64,000 nucleotides of DNA from Terrimonas pollutisoli (GTDB lineage Bacteria; Bacteroidota; Bacteroidia; Chitinophagales; Chitinophagaceae), in assembly GCF_029360765.1 (NCBI RefSeq), contig NZ_JARKNA010000006.1, positions 124,001 through 188,000 of the forward strand. Direction: 5' to 3'. The first letter of the stretch is position 1, and each line of letters begins with the position of its first letter. The notes below the pieces were generated by a model. The model was not told where the DNA came from and searched no databases. It was given only the letters and a program-made list of their open reading frames with translations. The translations under genes and the position numbers were made by a program. This document shows, piece by piece, positions 9,301 to 17,288 of this stretch.

Positions 9301-9506
9301 GCCAGGTGAGCAAAATTCGTCATGATAATCCGCAACGTAGTTTCTATGTGCTGGAGCAATTGCACGTATTACCGAATGTTACTTATCTCGCTAAAGTGAG
9401 AAACACGGATGAGATAATTGAAAAAGGCGGACATCATGCAACCGGGGAAACACATGAAGCAGCTGTTCCTGCCGGTGAGCATAAGAAAGAAGAAGCGGCG
9501 CATTGA
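6333..9506 (+). CDS. actB: Alternative complex III subunit ActB, molybdopterin-like/iron-sulfur fusion
   Basis: ActB (1057 aa) carries a degenerate molybdopterin oxidoreductase-like domain (ActB1) fused to a ferredoxin-like domain with several Fe-S clusters (ActB2). Near the N-terminus a twin-arginine motif, RRDFLK (residues 48-53), precedes a hydrophobic, Cys-containing stretch (FSTAAATLAASCK), as expected for export of a folded cofactor protein. The C-terminal part has four Cys groups: CYGCGACVVACH (about 779-790), CQHCDNAPCENVCP, CIGTRYCANNCP and CSFCIQ...CQQACAGDA. They would hold [4Fe-4S] or [3Fe-4S] clusters passing electrons from quinol to the hemes of ActA and ActE. I use the ATG at 6333 (MSQKQYW) rather than a TTG three codons upstream. 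Confidence 0.95.
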   Translation: MSQKQYWQGFGQVNDPESFQQKVTDEFREELPFEDLDEKGLLDAKAPRRDFLKYLGFSTAAATLAASCKMPVRKAIPFANRPENIVPGEAKYYATTYVQDGDAISILAKVRDGRPIKIEGNTLSSYTKGGTSARVQASVLDLYDMYRITHPKRKVGEKFEETTYEFVDKTIAEGLAAAGGAVVLLTSTVISPSTKQVIAEFLAKYPGSKHVQADAVSYSGMLLANEASGFGRNLPTYKFDAAKVIVSLGADFLGSWLNPVENAVGYGKGRKIDEKNPQMSKHYQFEGYLSTTGGSADERFTHRPSETGAVALALLAALDGSVAAPALADAKLKAGIAKVAADLKANSGAGLVVSGSNDVNVQIIVNAINNAIGAYGKTIDWSVTSNYRQGIDKDLVDLVAQMDGGQVGALLIAGANPAYSYFDADKFKSALKKVKLSVSFGEKMDETTELCNYIVPTHHYLESWGDAEPKSGVTSFIQPTIYPLFKTRPFQTSLLKWSGNNTDYDTYFKNYWTAKLGSLDAFDKALQDGIIETAPAAAGTGSYGGGAVASAASAIAAAKKGGKDEVVLYQKVSIGTGAGSANPWLQELPDPISKATWDNYALISMAKANELGIKLDNDYEYYPQKPVIKLTIGNKEVELPILVIPGMNANTIAVAVGYGRNDGLGKTAAGVGKNVYPFASFNGTTIDYFAPNVTVTDQKKKQKIAQTQIHNSYEGRVEVVRETTLATFKKNPNEISDFRNDLKEKYAKNSGDYRKEATLYGVHEQPGIKWGMTVDMNACYGCGACVVACHTENNVPVVGKSEVLRYHDMHWLRIDRYFVSDEKNPDDLKGVVFQPMMCQHCDNAPCENVCPVAATNHSAEGINQMAYNRCIGTRYCANNCPFKVRRFNWADYMSADSFPDNMDQQLVGKLDPVVHQMNDELTRMVLNPDVTVRSRGVMEKCSFCIQRTQAAKLTAKKEGRVLADGDAKTACQQACAGDAIVFGNVHDSQSQVSKIRHDNPQRSFYVLEQLHVLPNVTYLAKVRNTDEIIEKGGHHATGETHEAAVPAGEHKKEEAAH

Positions 9507-9821
9507 ACCCCTGTCCCCTAAAGGGGGACTTAGGTCGGAGGGTTTTTTTTTATTGTTGGAATGACATTCAATAGCTAGAATATAGAAATTGATAATGAAT
9601 TTTCGAAAAGCAGGGGCTGTGTAATGGTGGCCTCCCTTTAGGGAGGTCGGGAGGGTTGAATAGCGAACAGAACGATGAAGTGAGTGACACAACAGGCGAT
9701 GATAGTAGCACTCATGCTGGAAACAAAAGAACAACGAAGAAGAAAAATAGTTGAATAAATAAACGAAAAGCTCGTAGCTCACCCTTCGACAGGCTCAGGG
9801 CTACAGCTCAAAGCTTAAATT
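9507..9821. repeat. actB-actC gap (315 nt) filled with repeats
   Basis: No gene is visible. GTCCCC/GGGGGAC (9513-9529) forms a stem starting seven bases after the actB stop and runs into a T-rich tract (9541-9551). Then comes a repeat (9592-9657) containing TTTTCGAAAAGC and the stem CCTCCC-TTTA-GGGAGG (9631-9646); a second copy lies at 17214-17283. The last part (9769-9816) has AGCTC units around CCCTTCGACAGGCTCAGGG. Confidence 0.75.
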
Positions 9822-11276
9822 ATGGGATTACTCAGATACGAATCACAGGTAAGGCCAGCTCTGGTAGAGGGAGATAAAGATTATCACCAGGTGACCGAAG
9901 ATATATGCCGGCCGGTAGAAGCCAAGCCTTCCAAACTTTGGTGGCTCGGATTTCTTATTTCTGTTGGCTTGCTGCTGTTTGGAGTTGTGTCAGTAACAAT
10001 GGAAGTAATATATGGAACAAACCAGTGGAACCTGAATAAGACCATCGGCTGGGGTTGGGACATCACCAACTTCGTATGGTGGGTGGGTATTGGTCACGCT
10101 GGTACCCTGATTTCTGCGATCTTATTACTGTTTCGCCAGGGATGGAGAACAGGGGTGAACCGTGCAGCCGAAGCGATGACCATCTTTGCGGTAATGTGTG
10201 CGGGTCAGTTTCCTATCTGGCACATGGGCCGTGTTTGGATGGCATTCTTTACTTTACCGTATCCCAATACCCGTGGTCCGTTGTGGGTGAACTTTAACTC
10301 ACCGCTTTTGTGGGATGTATTTGCGATCTCTACCTACTTCACTGTATCATTATTATTCTGGTATTCTGGTTTATTGCCTGACCTCGCTACATTGAGAGAC
10401 AGGGCAAAACTGAAATGGCGAAAAATGTTTTATGGCGTAGCGGCTTTTGGCTGGACAGGTTCGACCAAGCACTGGCAACGACATGAAGCCTTATCATTAG
10501 TGTTGGCAGGTTTGAGTACACCGCTGGTATTATCCGTTCACACAATAGTATCTTTTGACTTCGCTACCTCTGTAGTTCCCGGCTGGCATACAACGATCTT
10601 CCCTCCCTACTTCGTAGCGGGTGCGGTATTCTCGGGTTTTGCGATGGTGCAGACACTGTTGTTGATCACCCGTAAAGTATTGGCATTAGAAGAATATATC
10701 ACGATCGAGCATATCGAGGTGATGAATAAAGTAATTATCCTGACAGGTTCTATCGTTGGTATCGCTTATCTCACTGAGTTGTTTATGGCCTGGTATAGCC
10801 ACGTAGATTACGAGTGGTTTGCGTTTAAAGAAAACAGGCTTAACCTGAACAGTCCTTATGGCTGGAGCTATTGGCTGATGATGGGTTGTAACGTATTGTC
10901 GCCACAGATCTTCTGGTTTAAGAAAATGAGAAGAAACCTGTTTGTGACCTTCTTCATGAGCATATTGGTGAATATCGGTATGTGGTTCGAACGTTTTGTG
11001 ATCATCGTTACTTCAGTATACCGTGATTATCTGCCCAGTGCATGGAGTACTTACTATACTCCCACTATCTGGGAGGTTGGTTTCTATATGGGAACATTCG
11101 GCTTGTTCTTTACCTGTTATTTCCTGTTCTCTAAGTTCTTCCCGGTAATTGCGATTGCTGAGATCAAACATATATTGAAGAAAAACGGCGATGTGTATAA
11201 AGAAAAAATGGGTGCAGTGGAAGCTGAGACGACGGATGAGTTTGGGCACAGGCATATACATGATCACGGAGCGTAA
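9822..11276 (+). CDS. actC: Alternative complex III subunit ActC, NrfD-like membrane protein
   Basis: ActC (484 aa) is one of two NrfD/PsrC-like integral membrane subunits and carries a quinol-binding site. About ten hydrophobic helices are visible. Conserved family features include NFVWWVGIGHAGTLISAIL, the FPIWHMGR segment and HTIVSFDFA. The His, Asp and Arg residues in these segments are candidates for quinol and proton handling. The C-terminus is soluble and His-rich (FGHRHIHDHG). The start ATG at 9822 is clear. It follows actB after a repeat-filled gap and belongs to the same operon. Confidence 0.95.
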   Translation: MGLLRYESQVRPALVEGDKDYHQVTEDICRPVEAKPSKLWWLGFLISVGLLLFGVVSVTMEVIYGTNQWNLNKTIGWGWDITNFVWWVGIGHAGTLISAILLLFRQGWRTGVNRAAEAMTIFAVMCAGQFPIWHMGRVWMAFFTLPYPNTRGPLWVNFNSPLLWDVFAISTYFTVSLLFWYSGLLPDLATLRDRAKLKWRKMFYGVAAFGWTGSTKHWQRHEALSLVLAGLSTPLVLSVHTIVSFDFATSVVPGWHTTIFPPYFVAGAVFSGFAMVQTLLLITRKVLALEEYITIEHIEVMNKVIILTGSIVGIAYLTELFMAWYSHVDYEWFAFKENRLNLNSPYGWSYWLMMGCNVLSPQIFWFKKMRRNLFVTFFMSILVNIGMWFERFVIIVTSVYRDYLPSAWSTYYTPTIWEVGFYMGTFGLFFTCYFLFSKFFPVIAIAEIKHILKKNGDVYKEKMGAVEAETTDEFGHRHIHDHGA

Positions 11277-11451
11277 CCCCCTGTCCCCCTAAAGGGAGAA
11301 CTTAGGTCGGCGTTCATGTAGGGATTTGAAAAAGTTAGAAGAGAAGAATAAATAAAAATATTTTTTAACCACTCTGAATTTTACGAAAGACTAAAAGTAA
11401 AGTGATTACAAAATTCGGAGTCTAATTAGTCCGCCGCGGCGGATTCAGGGT
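11277..11451. repeat. actC-actD gap: composite palindromic element
   Basis: The element starts with the first base after the actC stop: ACCCCTGTCCCCCTAAAGGG, then a CTTAGG tail, much like the piece after actB. It ends with a perfect 14-bp palindrome, TCCGCCGCGGCGGA (11430-11443), eight bases before the actD ATG. CCACTCTGAATT (about 11371) through this palindrome matches the pre-actB stretch. Confidence 0.75.
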
Positions 11452-12042
11452 ATGAGTGTAAAAAAATTTATCGTTGGCAATTTTTATGATGAGGCCGTTT
11501 TGTTTCCTGCGGTGAAGAAAGTTCGCCGGGCGGGTTATAAGATCCACGATGTGTTTACGCCTTTTCCTATCCACGGGTTGGACAAGGAAATGGGTCTTCG
11601 GGATACCAGTCTTCATGTGGCCGGTTTTATTTATGGTATTACCGGTACAGCTACTGCACTTGGTTTCATCACCTGGATGTTAACTACTGACTGGCCATTG
11701 AACTTTGGCGGTAAACCTTTCTTTTCGTTACCGGCCTGGATACCTATCACATTTGAGTTGACAGTTTTGTTTGCTTCAATAGGTATGGTGCTGACCTTTT
11801 GCTGGCTTTGCCAACTGGCCCCTTTTGTAAAGAAGGATCATTTCAACCTGCGGTCAACTGACGACACATTTGTAATGGCGCTGGAATGCACCGATAAAAC
11901 AGATGAACAGGAAGCAACCGCTTTTTTAAATAGTATCGGAGCGCAGGATGTGTCGGTGCAGTACAAAGAAACCCAGTGGTGGTTGGGAAGATATGATAAA
12001 GACACCGTCCGCTTTGAAAGAAAAAAAGAAGTGGTGGCCTAA
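11452..12042 (+). CDS. actD: Alternative complex III subunit ActD (DUF3341)
   Basis: ActD is a 196-aa DUF3341 membrane subunit of alternative complex III without cofactors. It has a soluble N-terminus (KKFIVGNFYDEAVLFPAVKK), the conserved stretch DVFTPFPIHGLDKEMG, then two membrane helices near residues 59-80 and 96-125. The C-terminal soluble domain (FVMALECTDK ... ALEAL-like spacing) is typical. In solved complexes ActD packs against ActC and ActF. The ATG at 11452 is well placed, although the ribosome site is poor. Operon position is as in other Bacteroidota. Confidence 0.93.
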   Translation: MSVKKFIVGNFYDEAVLFPAVKKVRRAGYKIHDVFTPFPIHGLDKEMGLRDTSLHVAGFIYGITGTATALGFITWMLTTDWPLNFGGKPFFSLPAWIPITFELTVLFASIGMVLTFCWLCQLAPFVKKDHFNLRSTDDTFVMALECTDKTDEQEATAFLNSIGAQDVSVQYKETQWWLGRYDKDTVRFERKKEVVA

Positions 12043-12094
12043 GAGAGAGTCGGAAGATAGAGAACAGAAGAGTTTATAAGTTGAAGATTTCGCT

Positions 12095-12122
12095 GGAATT
12101 TGGAATTTGATATTTGGGATTT
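12095..12122. repeat. Four heptamers in front of actE
   Basis: GGAATTT, GGAATTT, GATATTT and GGGATTT run head to tail over 28 nt and end 11 bases before the actE ATG. Two further GGAATTT units sit at 18860-18873. Confidence 0.75.
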
Positions 12123-12133
12123 TAAACACGATA

Positions 12134-12802
12134 ATGATGACAAGGAATTTTTTAATCATAGGTGGATGTGTAGTTCTGACGGCAGCATTAATAAGCTGTG
12201 ATAATGTACGCCGTAATCCGGGCAGGGCTTATATGCCCGATATGGCTAATAGCAACGCTTATGAAACCTACGCTCCTGCCCAGGAAAGACTAAAAGCTTC
12301 CGGGGTTGAAGGTGAAGTGCATTATACGGGCCGGCCAGTAGAAGGAACAATTGCCCGCGGTGATATGGTGGCTTACACGTTGAAGAATGACTCAGCAGGC
12401 TATGTGCAGTCGGCTGGTATAAAAAGCCCTGTAGCCGCTGCTTCAGTGAATATGAAAGAGGCAGAAAGATTATACCTGGTGAACTGCGGTATTTGTCATG
12501 GTCCCAAGCTGGATGGGAATGGTCCTTTGTGGAAAGATGGGAACGGCCCTTATTCGGCTGCTCCGAAAAACTTTATGGATGCTGCAATGAAAGCAATGCC
12601 TGAAGGCACGATGTTCCATTCTGTAACTTATGGAAAAGGACAAATGGGTAGCTATGCATCACAACTGAATACAAAACAACGCTGGGAAGTGATAGCTTAT
12701 ATAAAGGCTAAACAGTTTCCAGGTGGTGGGGCTGCGCCAACTGCGACGGATTCCACTGCAAAGCCTGCTGCTGACAGTGCCGCAGTAGCAACAACGAAAT
12801 AA
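12134..12802 (+). CDS. actE: Alternative complex III subunit ActE, monoheme lipoprotein cytochrome c
   Basis: ActE (222 aa from the ATG at 12134) is the monoheme cytochrome c of the complex. A lipoprotein signal ends in the lipobox LISC, with the acylated Cys at residue 22. The conserved NPGRAYMPDMANSNAYETY segment follows. CGICH (118-122) binds heme c, and GQMGSY further on offers the axial Met. The C-terminal tail is Ala/Thr/Pro-rich. It probably relays electrons toward the oxidase. An upstream TTG-start extension would be encoded by the heptamer repeat and is rejected. The ATG at 12137 directly after is an equal alternative. Confidence 0.94.
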   Translation: MMTRNFLIIGGCVVLTAALISCDNVRRNPGRAYMPDMANSNAYETYAPAQERLKASGVEGEVHYTGRPVEGTIARGDMVAYTLKNDSAGYVQSAGIKSPVAAASVNMKEAERLYLVNCGICHGPKLDGNGPLWKDGNGPYSAAPKNFMDAAMKAMPEGTMFHSVTYGKGQMGSYASQLNTKQRWEVIAYIKAKQFPGGGAAPTATDSTAKPAADSAAVATTK

Positions 12803-12832
12803 GATTTTGATTAAGAAAATAAAAGAAAGCTG

Positions 12833-14062
12833 ATGTCAAGCCGGGAAAATTTTATAGTACCAAAGAAGTTCAATACAGTGTCTCTTGTCTTAATGGCAAT
12901 AGGTATCTTGGCAATTATTGGTTTGTATGTAACGTCGGGATCTAAAAGTGATCCGCACCAACAGGCAAGATTTTGGGGTAGCCTGTTGCAGAACAGCGTT
13001 TACTTCTTGTTGGTAGTAAATGCTGCTATGTTCTTCATCTGTGCTACTACATTGGGCTGGGGTGGTTTTCAGCTTGCATTTGGCAGGGTGAGTGAAGCAG
13101 TATCGGCTTGCGTGCCGGTGATGGGTGTTATATGCGGAGCCATTCTATTATCGATAGCTTTTGGTGGTAATCATGAAATCTATCACTGGACAGACGCTGA
13201 ACATGTAAAACATGATCCTACATTATTGCACAAAGCCGGGTTTTTAAGTAAAGGTTTTTTTGCAGTAGTTACTGTGCTGACAATTGTATTATGGTCATTC
13301 CTTGGCTGGAAGATGCGCCAGCGTTCCCGTATGCTGGACGAAAACCCTTTACCATCTGTAGAAGAAGGAAAAAAATATATCTGGACCAACACGGTATGGG
13401 CGGCTTTATACCTGGTAGTTTTTGCTTTGACAGTAATGTCCTCTATTCCCTGGCTTTGGTTGATGAGCATCGATGCACACTGGTACAGCACCATGTATAG
13501 CTGGTACACTTTTGCCAGCACGTTTGTAGCCGGCATTGCTGTGATCACTTTATTTGTGATCTATCTTAAGAACCATGGCTATCTTCCATATACTAATAAT
13601 GAGCACCTGCATGATCTCGGAAAGTTCCAGTTTGCGTTTTCCATCTTCTGGACTTACCTGTGGTTCTCCCAATTTATGCTGATATGGTATGCCAATATCC
13701 CGGAAGAAACAGTTTATTTCAAACCAAGGGCCGAAGGTATTTATAGCGGTATATTCTGGCTCATGCTGATCATCAACTTTGTGGCGCCAATTCTTATCTT
13801 AATGAGCAGAGATGCTAAAAGAAATTATACGACAATGACATTTATGTCGATGTTGATTGTGCTGGGTCACTGGCTGGATTTTTTCCAGATGGTATTCCCA
13901 AGCCCGTCACCAGAGCATGTACCGTCAATATTATATGATTTTGGTATTGCGCTTGGATTTGTAGGATTGATCATGTTTGTAACGACGAGAACATTAGCGA
14001 AGTTCCCGCTGCTGGCAAAAAATCATCCGTTCATTAAAGAAAGTATTATCCATCACACGTAG
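12833..14062 (+). CDS. actF: Alternative complex III subunit ActF, NrfD-like membrane protein
   Basis: ActF (409 aa) is the second NrfD-like membrane subunit, related to ActC, with about ten predicted helices. Visible features are the SSIPWLWLMSIDAHWYSTMY segment and FAFSIFWTYLWFSQFMLIWY, both typical of this subunit. FVAPILILMSRDAKRN is near the C-terminus. Together with ActC it forms the membrane core that could couple quinol oxidation to proton movement. The start ATG at 12833 lies 30 nt after the actE stop. This is the only act-act junction here free of repeat DNA. Confidence 0.94.
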   Translation: MSSRENFIVPKKFNTVSLVLMAIGILAIIGLYVTSGSKSDPHQQARFWGSLLQNSVYFLLVVNAAMFFICATTLGWGGFQLAFGRVSEAVSACVPVMGVICGAILLSIAFGGNHEIYHWTDAEHVKHDPTLLHKAGFLSKGFFAVVTVLTIVLWSFLGWKMRQRSRMLDENPLPSVEEGKKYIWTNTVWAALYLVVFALTVMSSIPWLWLMSIDAHWYSTMYSWYTFASTFVAGIAVITLFVIYLKNHGYLPYTNNEHLHDLGKFQFAFSIFWTYLWFSQFMLIWYANIPEETVYFKPRAEGIYSGIFWLMLIINFVAPILILMSRDAKRNYTTMTFMSMLIVLGHWLDFFQMVFPSPSPEHVPSILYDFGIALGFVGLIMFVTTRTLAKFPLLAKNHPFIKESIIHHT

Positions 14063-14071
14063 TATGTTGAA

Positions 14072-14147
14072 AAGTTTAACAAGTTCAAAAGGTTCAATAA
14101 GTTTCTCTAACCTCTTAAACTTTTTAAACCGCTGAAACCTTTGAAAC
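14072..14147. repeat. Nine-nucleotide periodic array with inverted arms
   Basis: Units AAGTTTAAC, AAGTTCAAA, AGGTTCAAT and AAGTTTCTC are followed by units of the complementary sense: TAACCTCTT, AAACTTTTT, AAACCGCTG, AAACCTTTG. The arms can fold on each other. Three units are identical to units in the array at 18767-18850. It begins ten bases after the actF stop. Confidence 0.8.
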
Positions 14148-14181
14148 AAAAAATAGAGTACTAATAACTGAATAAAAGATT

Positions 14182-15243
14182 ATGCAAACTTTTTTCATCA
14201 TTGCGATACTGGTACTGGGTTTTCTGATCACTTTTCAGATCGCCAAGGCCAGTGAGTATGTGGCCATCATGAGGGGCGAAGAAAGATCGAGAAAACAAAC
14301 TAATAAGATCAATGCCTTCCTGTTATTGGTGTTCCTGATTGCCGGAATGATTGGCGTTTATTATTGCAATGAAAGGCTGAAAGGAAAAATTTTAGGCGAA
14401 CCGGCATCCAACCACGGTGTGCATATTGATAATATGCTCTACATCACCATAGCCATTACCGGTATTGTATTCTTCATTACACAAATCATTCTGTTCTGGT
14501 TCTGCTATAAATACCAGGAGTCTGACACCCGTAAAGCTTATTATTATCCGCACAATAATAAGCTGGAGTTGATTTGGACGGTTATCCCTGCTATTACACT
14601 CACAGTGCTAGTTGGTTTTGGAATCTTCTACTGGTTTAAGATTACTGGTGAAGCACCCAAGAATGCCATGCTGGTTGAAGTCACCGGTAGCCAGTTTAAA
14701 TGGGAATACCGCTATCCCGGAAAAGATAAAATCTTAGGAAAGAAATATTATAAAAATATCGACGATGCAGCTAATAATCCGCTGGGACAACTTTGGGATG
14801 ATCCTGCCAACCACGATGATATTTTTGTAAGTGGTGAGCCGATGCACCTGGTAATTAATAAGCCGGTCAAAATGGTGATTGGCGCCAAAGATGTTATTCA
14901 CGATGTAGGTCTTCCGCACTTCCGGATGAAGATGGATGCCGTGCCCGGTACACCTACCAGCATTTGGTTTACACCAACGAAAACAACCAAGCAGATGCGT
15001 GAAGAAACCAGTAATCCCGATTTTATGTTCGAAATATCCTGTGATCAGATGTGCGGGAGAGGTCACTATACCATGAGAGGAGAAATAGTTGTAGAAACAC
15101 AGGAAGAATTTGATGCCTGGATTCTGTCTAAGAAGCCGAAATATTTTGCCGCTTTCCCGGATAAAGATCCATCTGTTCAAAAGCCAGCAGCAGATACAAC
15201 CAAAGCAGCAGCTCCTGCTCCTGTAGCAATGAGTGGTCATTAA
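14182..15243 (+). CDS. ctaC: Cytochrome c oxidase subunit II
   Basis: Subunit II (353 aa) carries the binuclear CuA centre that takes electrons from cytochrome c. The CuA ligands are seen as CDQMCGRGHYTM (C287, C291, H295, M298), with the upstream His in IHDVGLPHF. The N-terminus has three hydrophobic segments (residues 1-20, about 48-65 and 95-115), one more than the usual two, then one at 133-155. There is no C-terminal heme domain, so the electron donor is separate, probably ActE or ActA of the adjoining complex. The C-terminal tail is Ala/Pro/Lys-rich. The sequence TAAAAGATTATG at the start is repeated at the next gene. Confidence 0.95.
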   Translation: MQTFFIIAILVLGFLITFQIAKASEYVAIMRGEERSRKQTNKINAFLLLVFLIAGMIGVYYCNERLKGKILGEPASNHGVHIDNMLYITIAITGIVFFITQIILFWFCYKYQESDTRKAYYYPHNNKLELIWTVIPAITLTVLVGFGIFYWFKITGEAPKNAMLVEVTGSQFKWEYRYPGKDKILGKKYYKNIDDAANNPLGQLWDDPANHDDIFVSGEPMHLVINKPVKMVIGAKDVIHDVGLPHFRMKMDAVPGTPTSIWFTPTKTTKQMREETSNPDFMFEISCDQMCGRGHYTMRGEIVVETQEEFDAWILSKKPKYFAAFPDKDPSVQKPAADTTKAAAPAPVAMSGH

Positions 15244-15297
15244 GATTAAAATGTTACTAACAGGCAACTAAGAAGTGTTGCCAACAAATAAAAGATT

Positions 15298-17109
15298 ATG
15301 AGCGAAGCAATGCATATACACCCTGAGGTAGCCGTAGGACATGAGGTTCATTACGACGGTGATCATCATGATCATCACCATCAATCCTTTATTCAGAAGT
15401 ATGTTTTTAGTACCGATCACAAAATGATCGCCAAGCAATTCCTGATCACAGGTATGATCTGGGCAGTTGTCGGTGGTTTGTTTTCCGTACTGTTTCGTTT
15501 GCAATTAGGTTATCCGGGCCAAACGTTCCCGATCCTTGAAACATTTTTTGGTCACTGGGCCGAGGGTGGTTTGATCAAGCCAGAATTCTACTATGCTCTT
15601 GTGACGATGCATGGAACCATCCTGGTGTTCTTTGTATTGACAGCGGGTTTGAGTGGAACCTTCGCCAATCTTTTGATTCCTCTGCAAGTAGGTGCAAGAG
15701 ATATGGCTTCGCCCTTCCTCAACATGTTATCATACTGGTTCTTCTTTATAGCCGGTATAGTAATGCTTTCATCAATGTTTACTCAAACAGGTCCCGCCAG
15801 TGGTGGATGGACGATGTATCCTCCGCTGAGTGCGTTGAGACAAGCCGGTGATGGATCCAAGATCGGAGCCGATTTGTGGCTAATCAGTATGGCGTTGTTC
15901 ATCGTATCATCGTTAATGGGTGGTCTGAACTATATTTCAACCATTCTGAACATGCGGACAAAAGGTATGAGCATGACACGTCTGCCTTTGCCGATGTGGG
16001 CATTGTTCTTTACCGCAGTATTGGGTGTATTATCATTCCCCGTATTGTTATCCGGTGCGGTTCTTTTATTATTCGATCGTAACCTGGGTACCAGCTTCTT
16101 CCTGAGTGATATCGTAGTTAACGGTGAAATTTTGCCGAACGAAGGTGGAAGTGCAATCCTCTATCAACACTTATTCTGGTTCCTGGGTCACCCCGAAGTA
16201 TATATCATCCTGTTGCCAGCGATGGGAATGGTGTCTGAAATTCTTTCGGTAAATGCACGTAAGCCCATCTTTGGATATATGGCGATGCTGGGATCTTTAT
16301 TTGCGATCGCTATCCTTGCCTTCCTGGTTTGGGCGCACCACATGTTTGTAACAGGTTTGAATCCATTCCTCGGATCGGTGTTCGTATTGCTGACATTGCT
16401 GATTGCCGTGCCTTCAGCGATCAAGGTGTTTAACTGGCTTACTACTTTGTGGCGGGGTAATATCCGCTTCACTCCCGGCGCATTATTCTCCATTGGTTTT
16501 GTAAGCTTATTTATATCCGGTGGTTTAACCGGTATCTTCCTCGGTAACTCCACTATTGACATTCACCTGCATGATACCATGTTTGTAGTGGCGCACTTCC
16601 ACATTGTAATGGGGGTGGCTTCTATGTTTGGTATGTTTGCCGGTATATATCACTGGTTCCCCAAAATGTATGGCAGATATCTCAACAGTACATTAGCCTA
16701 TATCCATTTCTGGGTGACATTGATTGGTGCTTACCTGATCTTCTGGCCGATGCACTACCAGGGTCTGGCTGGTATTCCCCGCCGTTACCTGGATAAGAGC
16801 ACCTGGCTTTCATTCAACCAGTTTGGTGATTTGGATAAAATGATCACCATCGTTTCGATCATAGTATTTGCAGTTCAGTTAATGTTTATATTTAATTTCA
16901 TCTACTCTATTTTCAAAGGAAGAAAAGTAACCTCAACCAACCCATGGGGTGCTACTACGCTGGAGTGGACAACGCCTATCAATCCTGGTCACGGTAACTG
17001 GGAAGGCGAGATACCAGAAGTACATCGCTGGGCTTATGACTATGGTAAAGATGGAAGAGATTATATTCCCCAGACAGAACCGATTGGAGCGAATGAGAGT
17101 AAGCATTAG
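15298..17109 (+). CDS. ctaD: Cytochrome c oxidase subunit I, heme-copper catalytic subunit
   Basis: Subunit I (603 aa) holds heme a and the heme a3-CuB site where O2 is reduced. The signatures are MHGTILVFFVLTAG (heme ligand His), GHPEVYIILLPAMG (CuB His, Tyr and the D-channel Glu of A1-type oxidases), WAHHMFVTG (CuB His pair) and HDTMFVVAHFHIVMG (heme a3 and heme a His). About twelve helices are present, with extra C-terminal ones. The first 30 residues are His-rich (DGDHHDHHHQS), beyond the core fold. The ATG at 15298 directly follows AATAAAAGATT. It sits downstream of ctaC in the operon. Confidence 0.97.
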   Translation: MSEAMHIHPEVAVGHEVHYDGDHHDHHHQSFIQKYVFSTDHKMIAKQFLITGMIWAVVGGLFSVLFRLQLGYPGQTFPILETFFGHWAEGGLIKPEFYYALVTMHGTILVFFVLTAGLSGTFANLLIPLQVGARDMASPFLNMLSYWFFFIAGIVMLSSMFTQTGPASGGWTMYPPLSALRQAGDGSKIGADLWLISMALFIVSSLMGGLNYISTILNMRTKGMSMTRLPLPMWALFFTAVLGVLSFPVLLSGAVLLLFDRNLGTSFFLSDIVVNGEILPNEGGSAILYQHLFWFLGHPEVYIILLPAMGMVSEILSVNARKPIFGYMAMLGSLFAIAILAFLVWAHHMFVTGLNPFLGSVFVLLTLLIAVPSAIKVFNWLTTLWRGNIRFTPGALFSIGFVSLFISGGLTGIFLGNSTIDIHLHDTMFVVAHFHIVMGVASMFGMFAGIYHWFPKMYGRYLNSTLAYIHFWVTLIGAYLIFWPMHYQGLAGIPRRYLDKSTWLSFNQFGDLDKMITIVSIIVFAVQLMFIFNFIYSIFKGRKVTSTNPWGATTLEWTTPINPGHGNWEGEIPEVHRWAYDYGKDGRDYIPQTEPIGANESKH

Positions 17110-17288
17110 GCCCACCCAAACCCTCCCGAAGGGAGGGCTTTCGAAGAGTCTGATTAGTTGAAATGATTTTTGCGTAATGGGAAAATATAAAAAAGAATGC
17201 CTTTGAACTATAATAATGAATTTTCGAAAAGCGAGGGCTGTGTGTTGATGGCCTCCTCCTTCGGAGGAGGTCGGGAGGAGGCTTGGTG
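17110..17288. repeat. ctaD-ctaB gap: two palindromic elements
   Basis: CCCTCCC-GAA-GGGAGGG (17121-17137) forms a hairpin twelve bases after the ctaD stop. The second half (17214-17283) is a copy of the 9592-9657 repeat: it shares TAATGAATTTTCGAAAAGC and AGGGCTGTGT, and carries CCTCCTCC-TTC-GGAGGAGG (17252-17270). The copy ends just before the ctaB start. Confidence 0.8.

Noticed and set aside
9541..9551. T-tract after actB as a full terminator
   Set aside because: A stem precedes it, but the downstream act genes must be transcribed with actB; partial attenuation is possible, not a clear end.
14734..15267. 177-codon minus-strand ORF
   Set aside because: It is antisense to the CuA domain of ctaC and has no recognisable motif.
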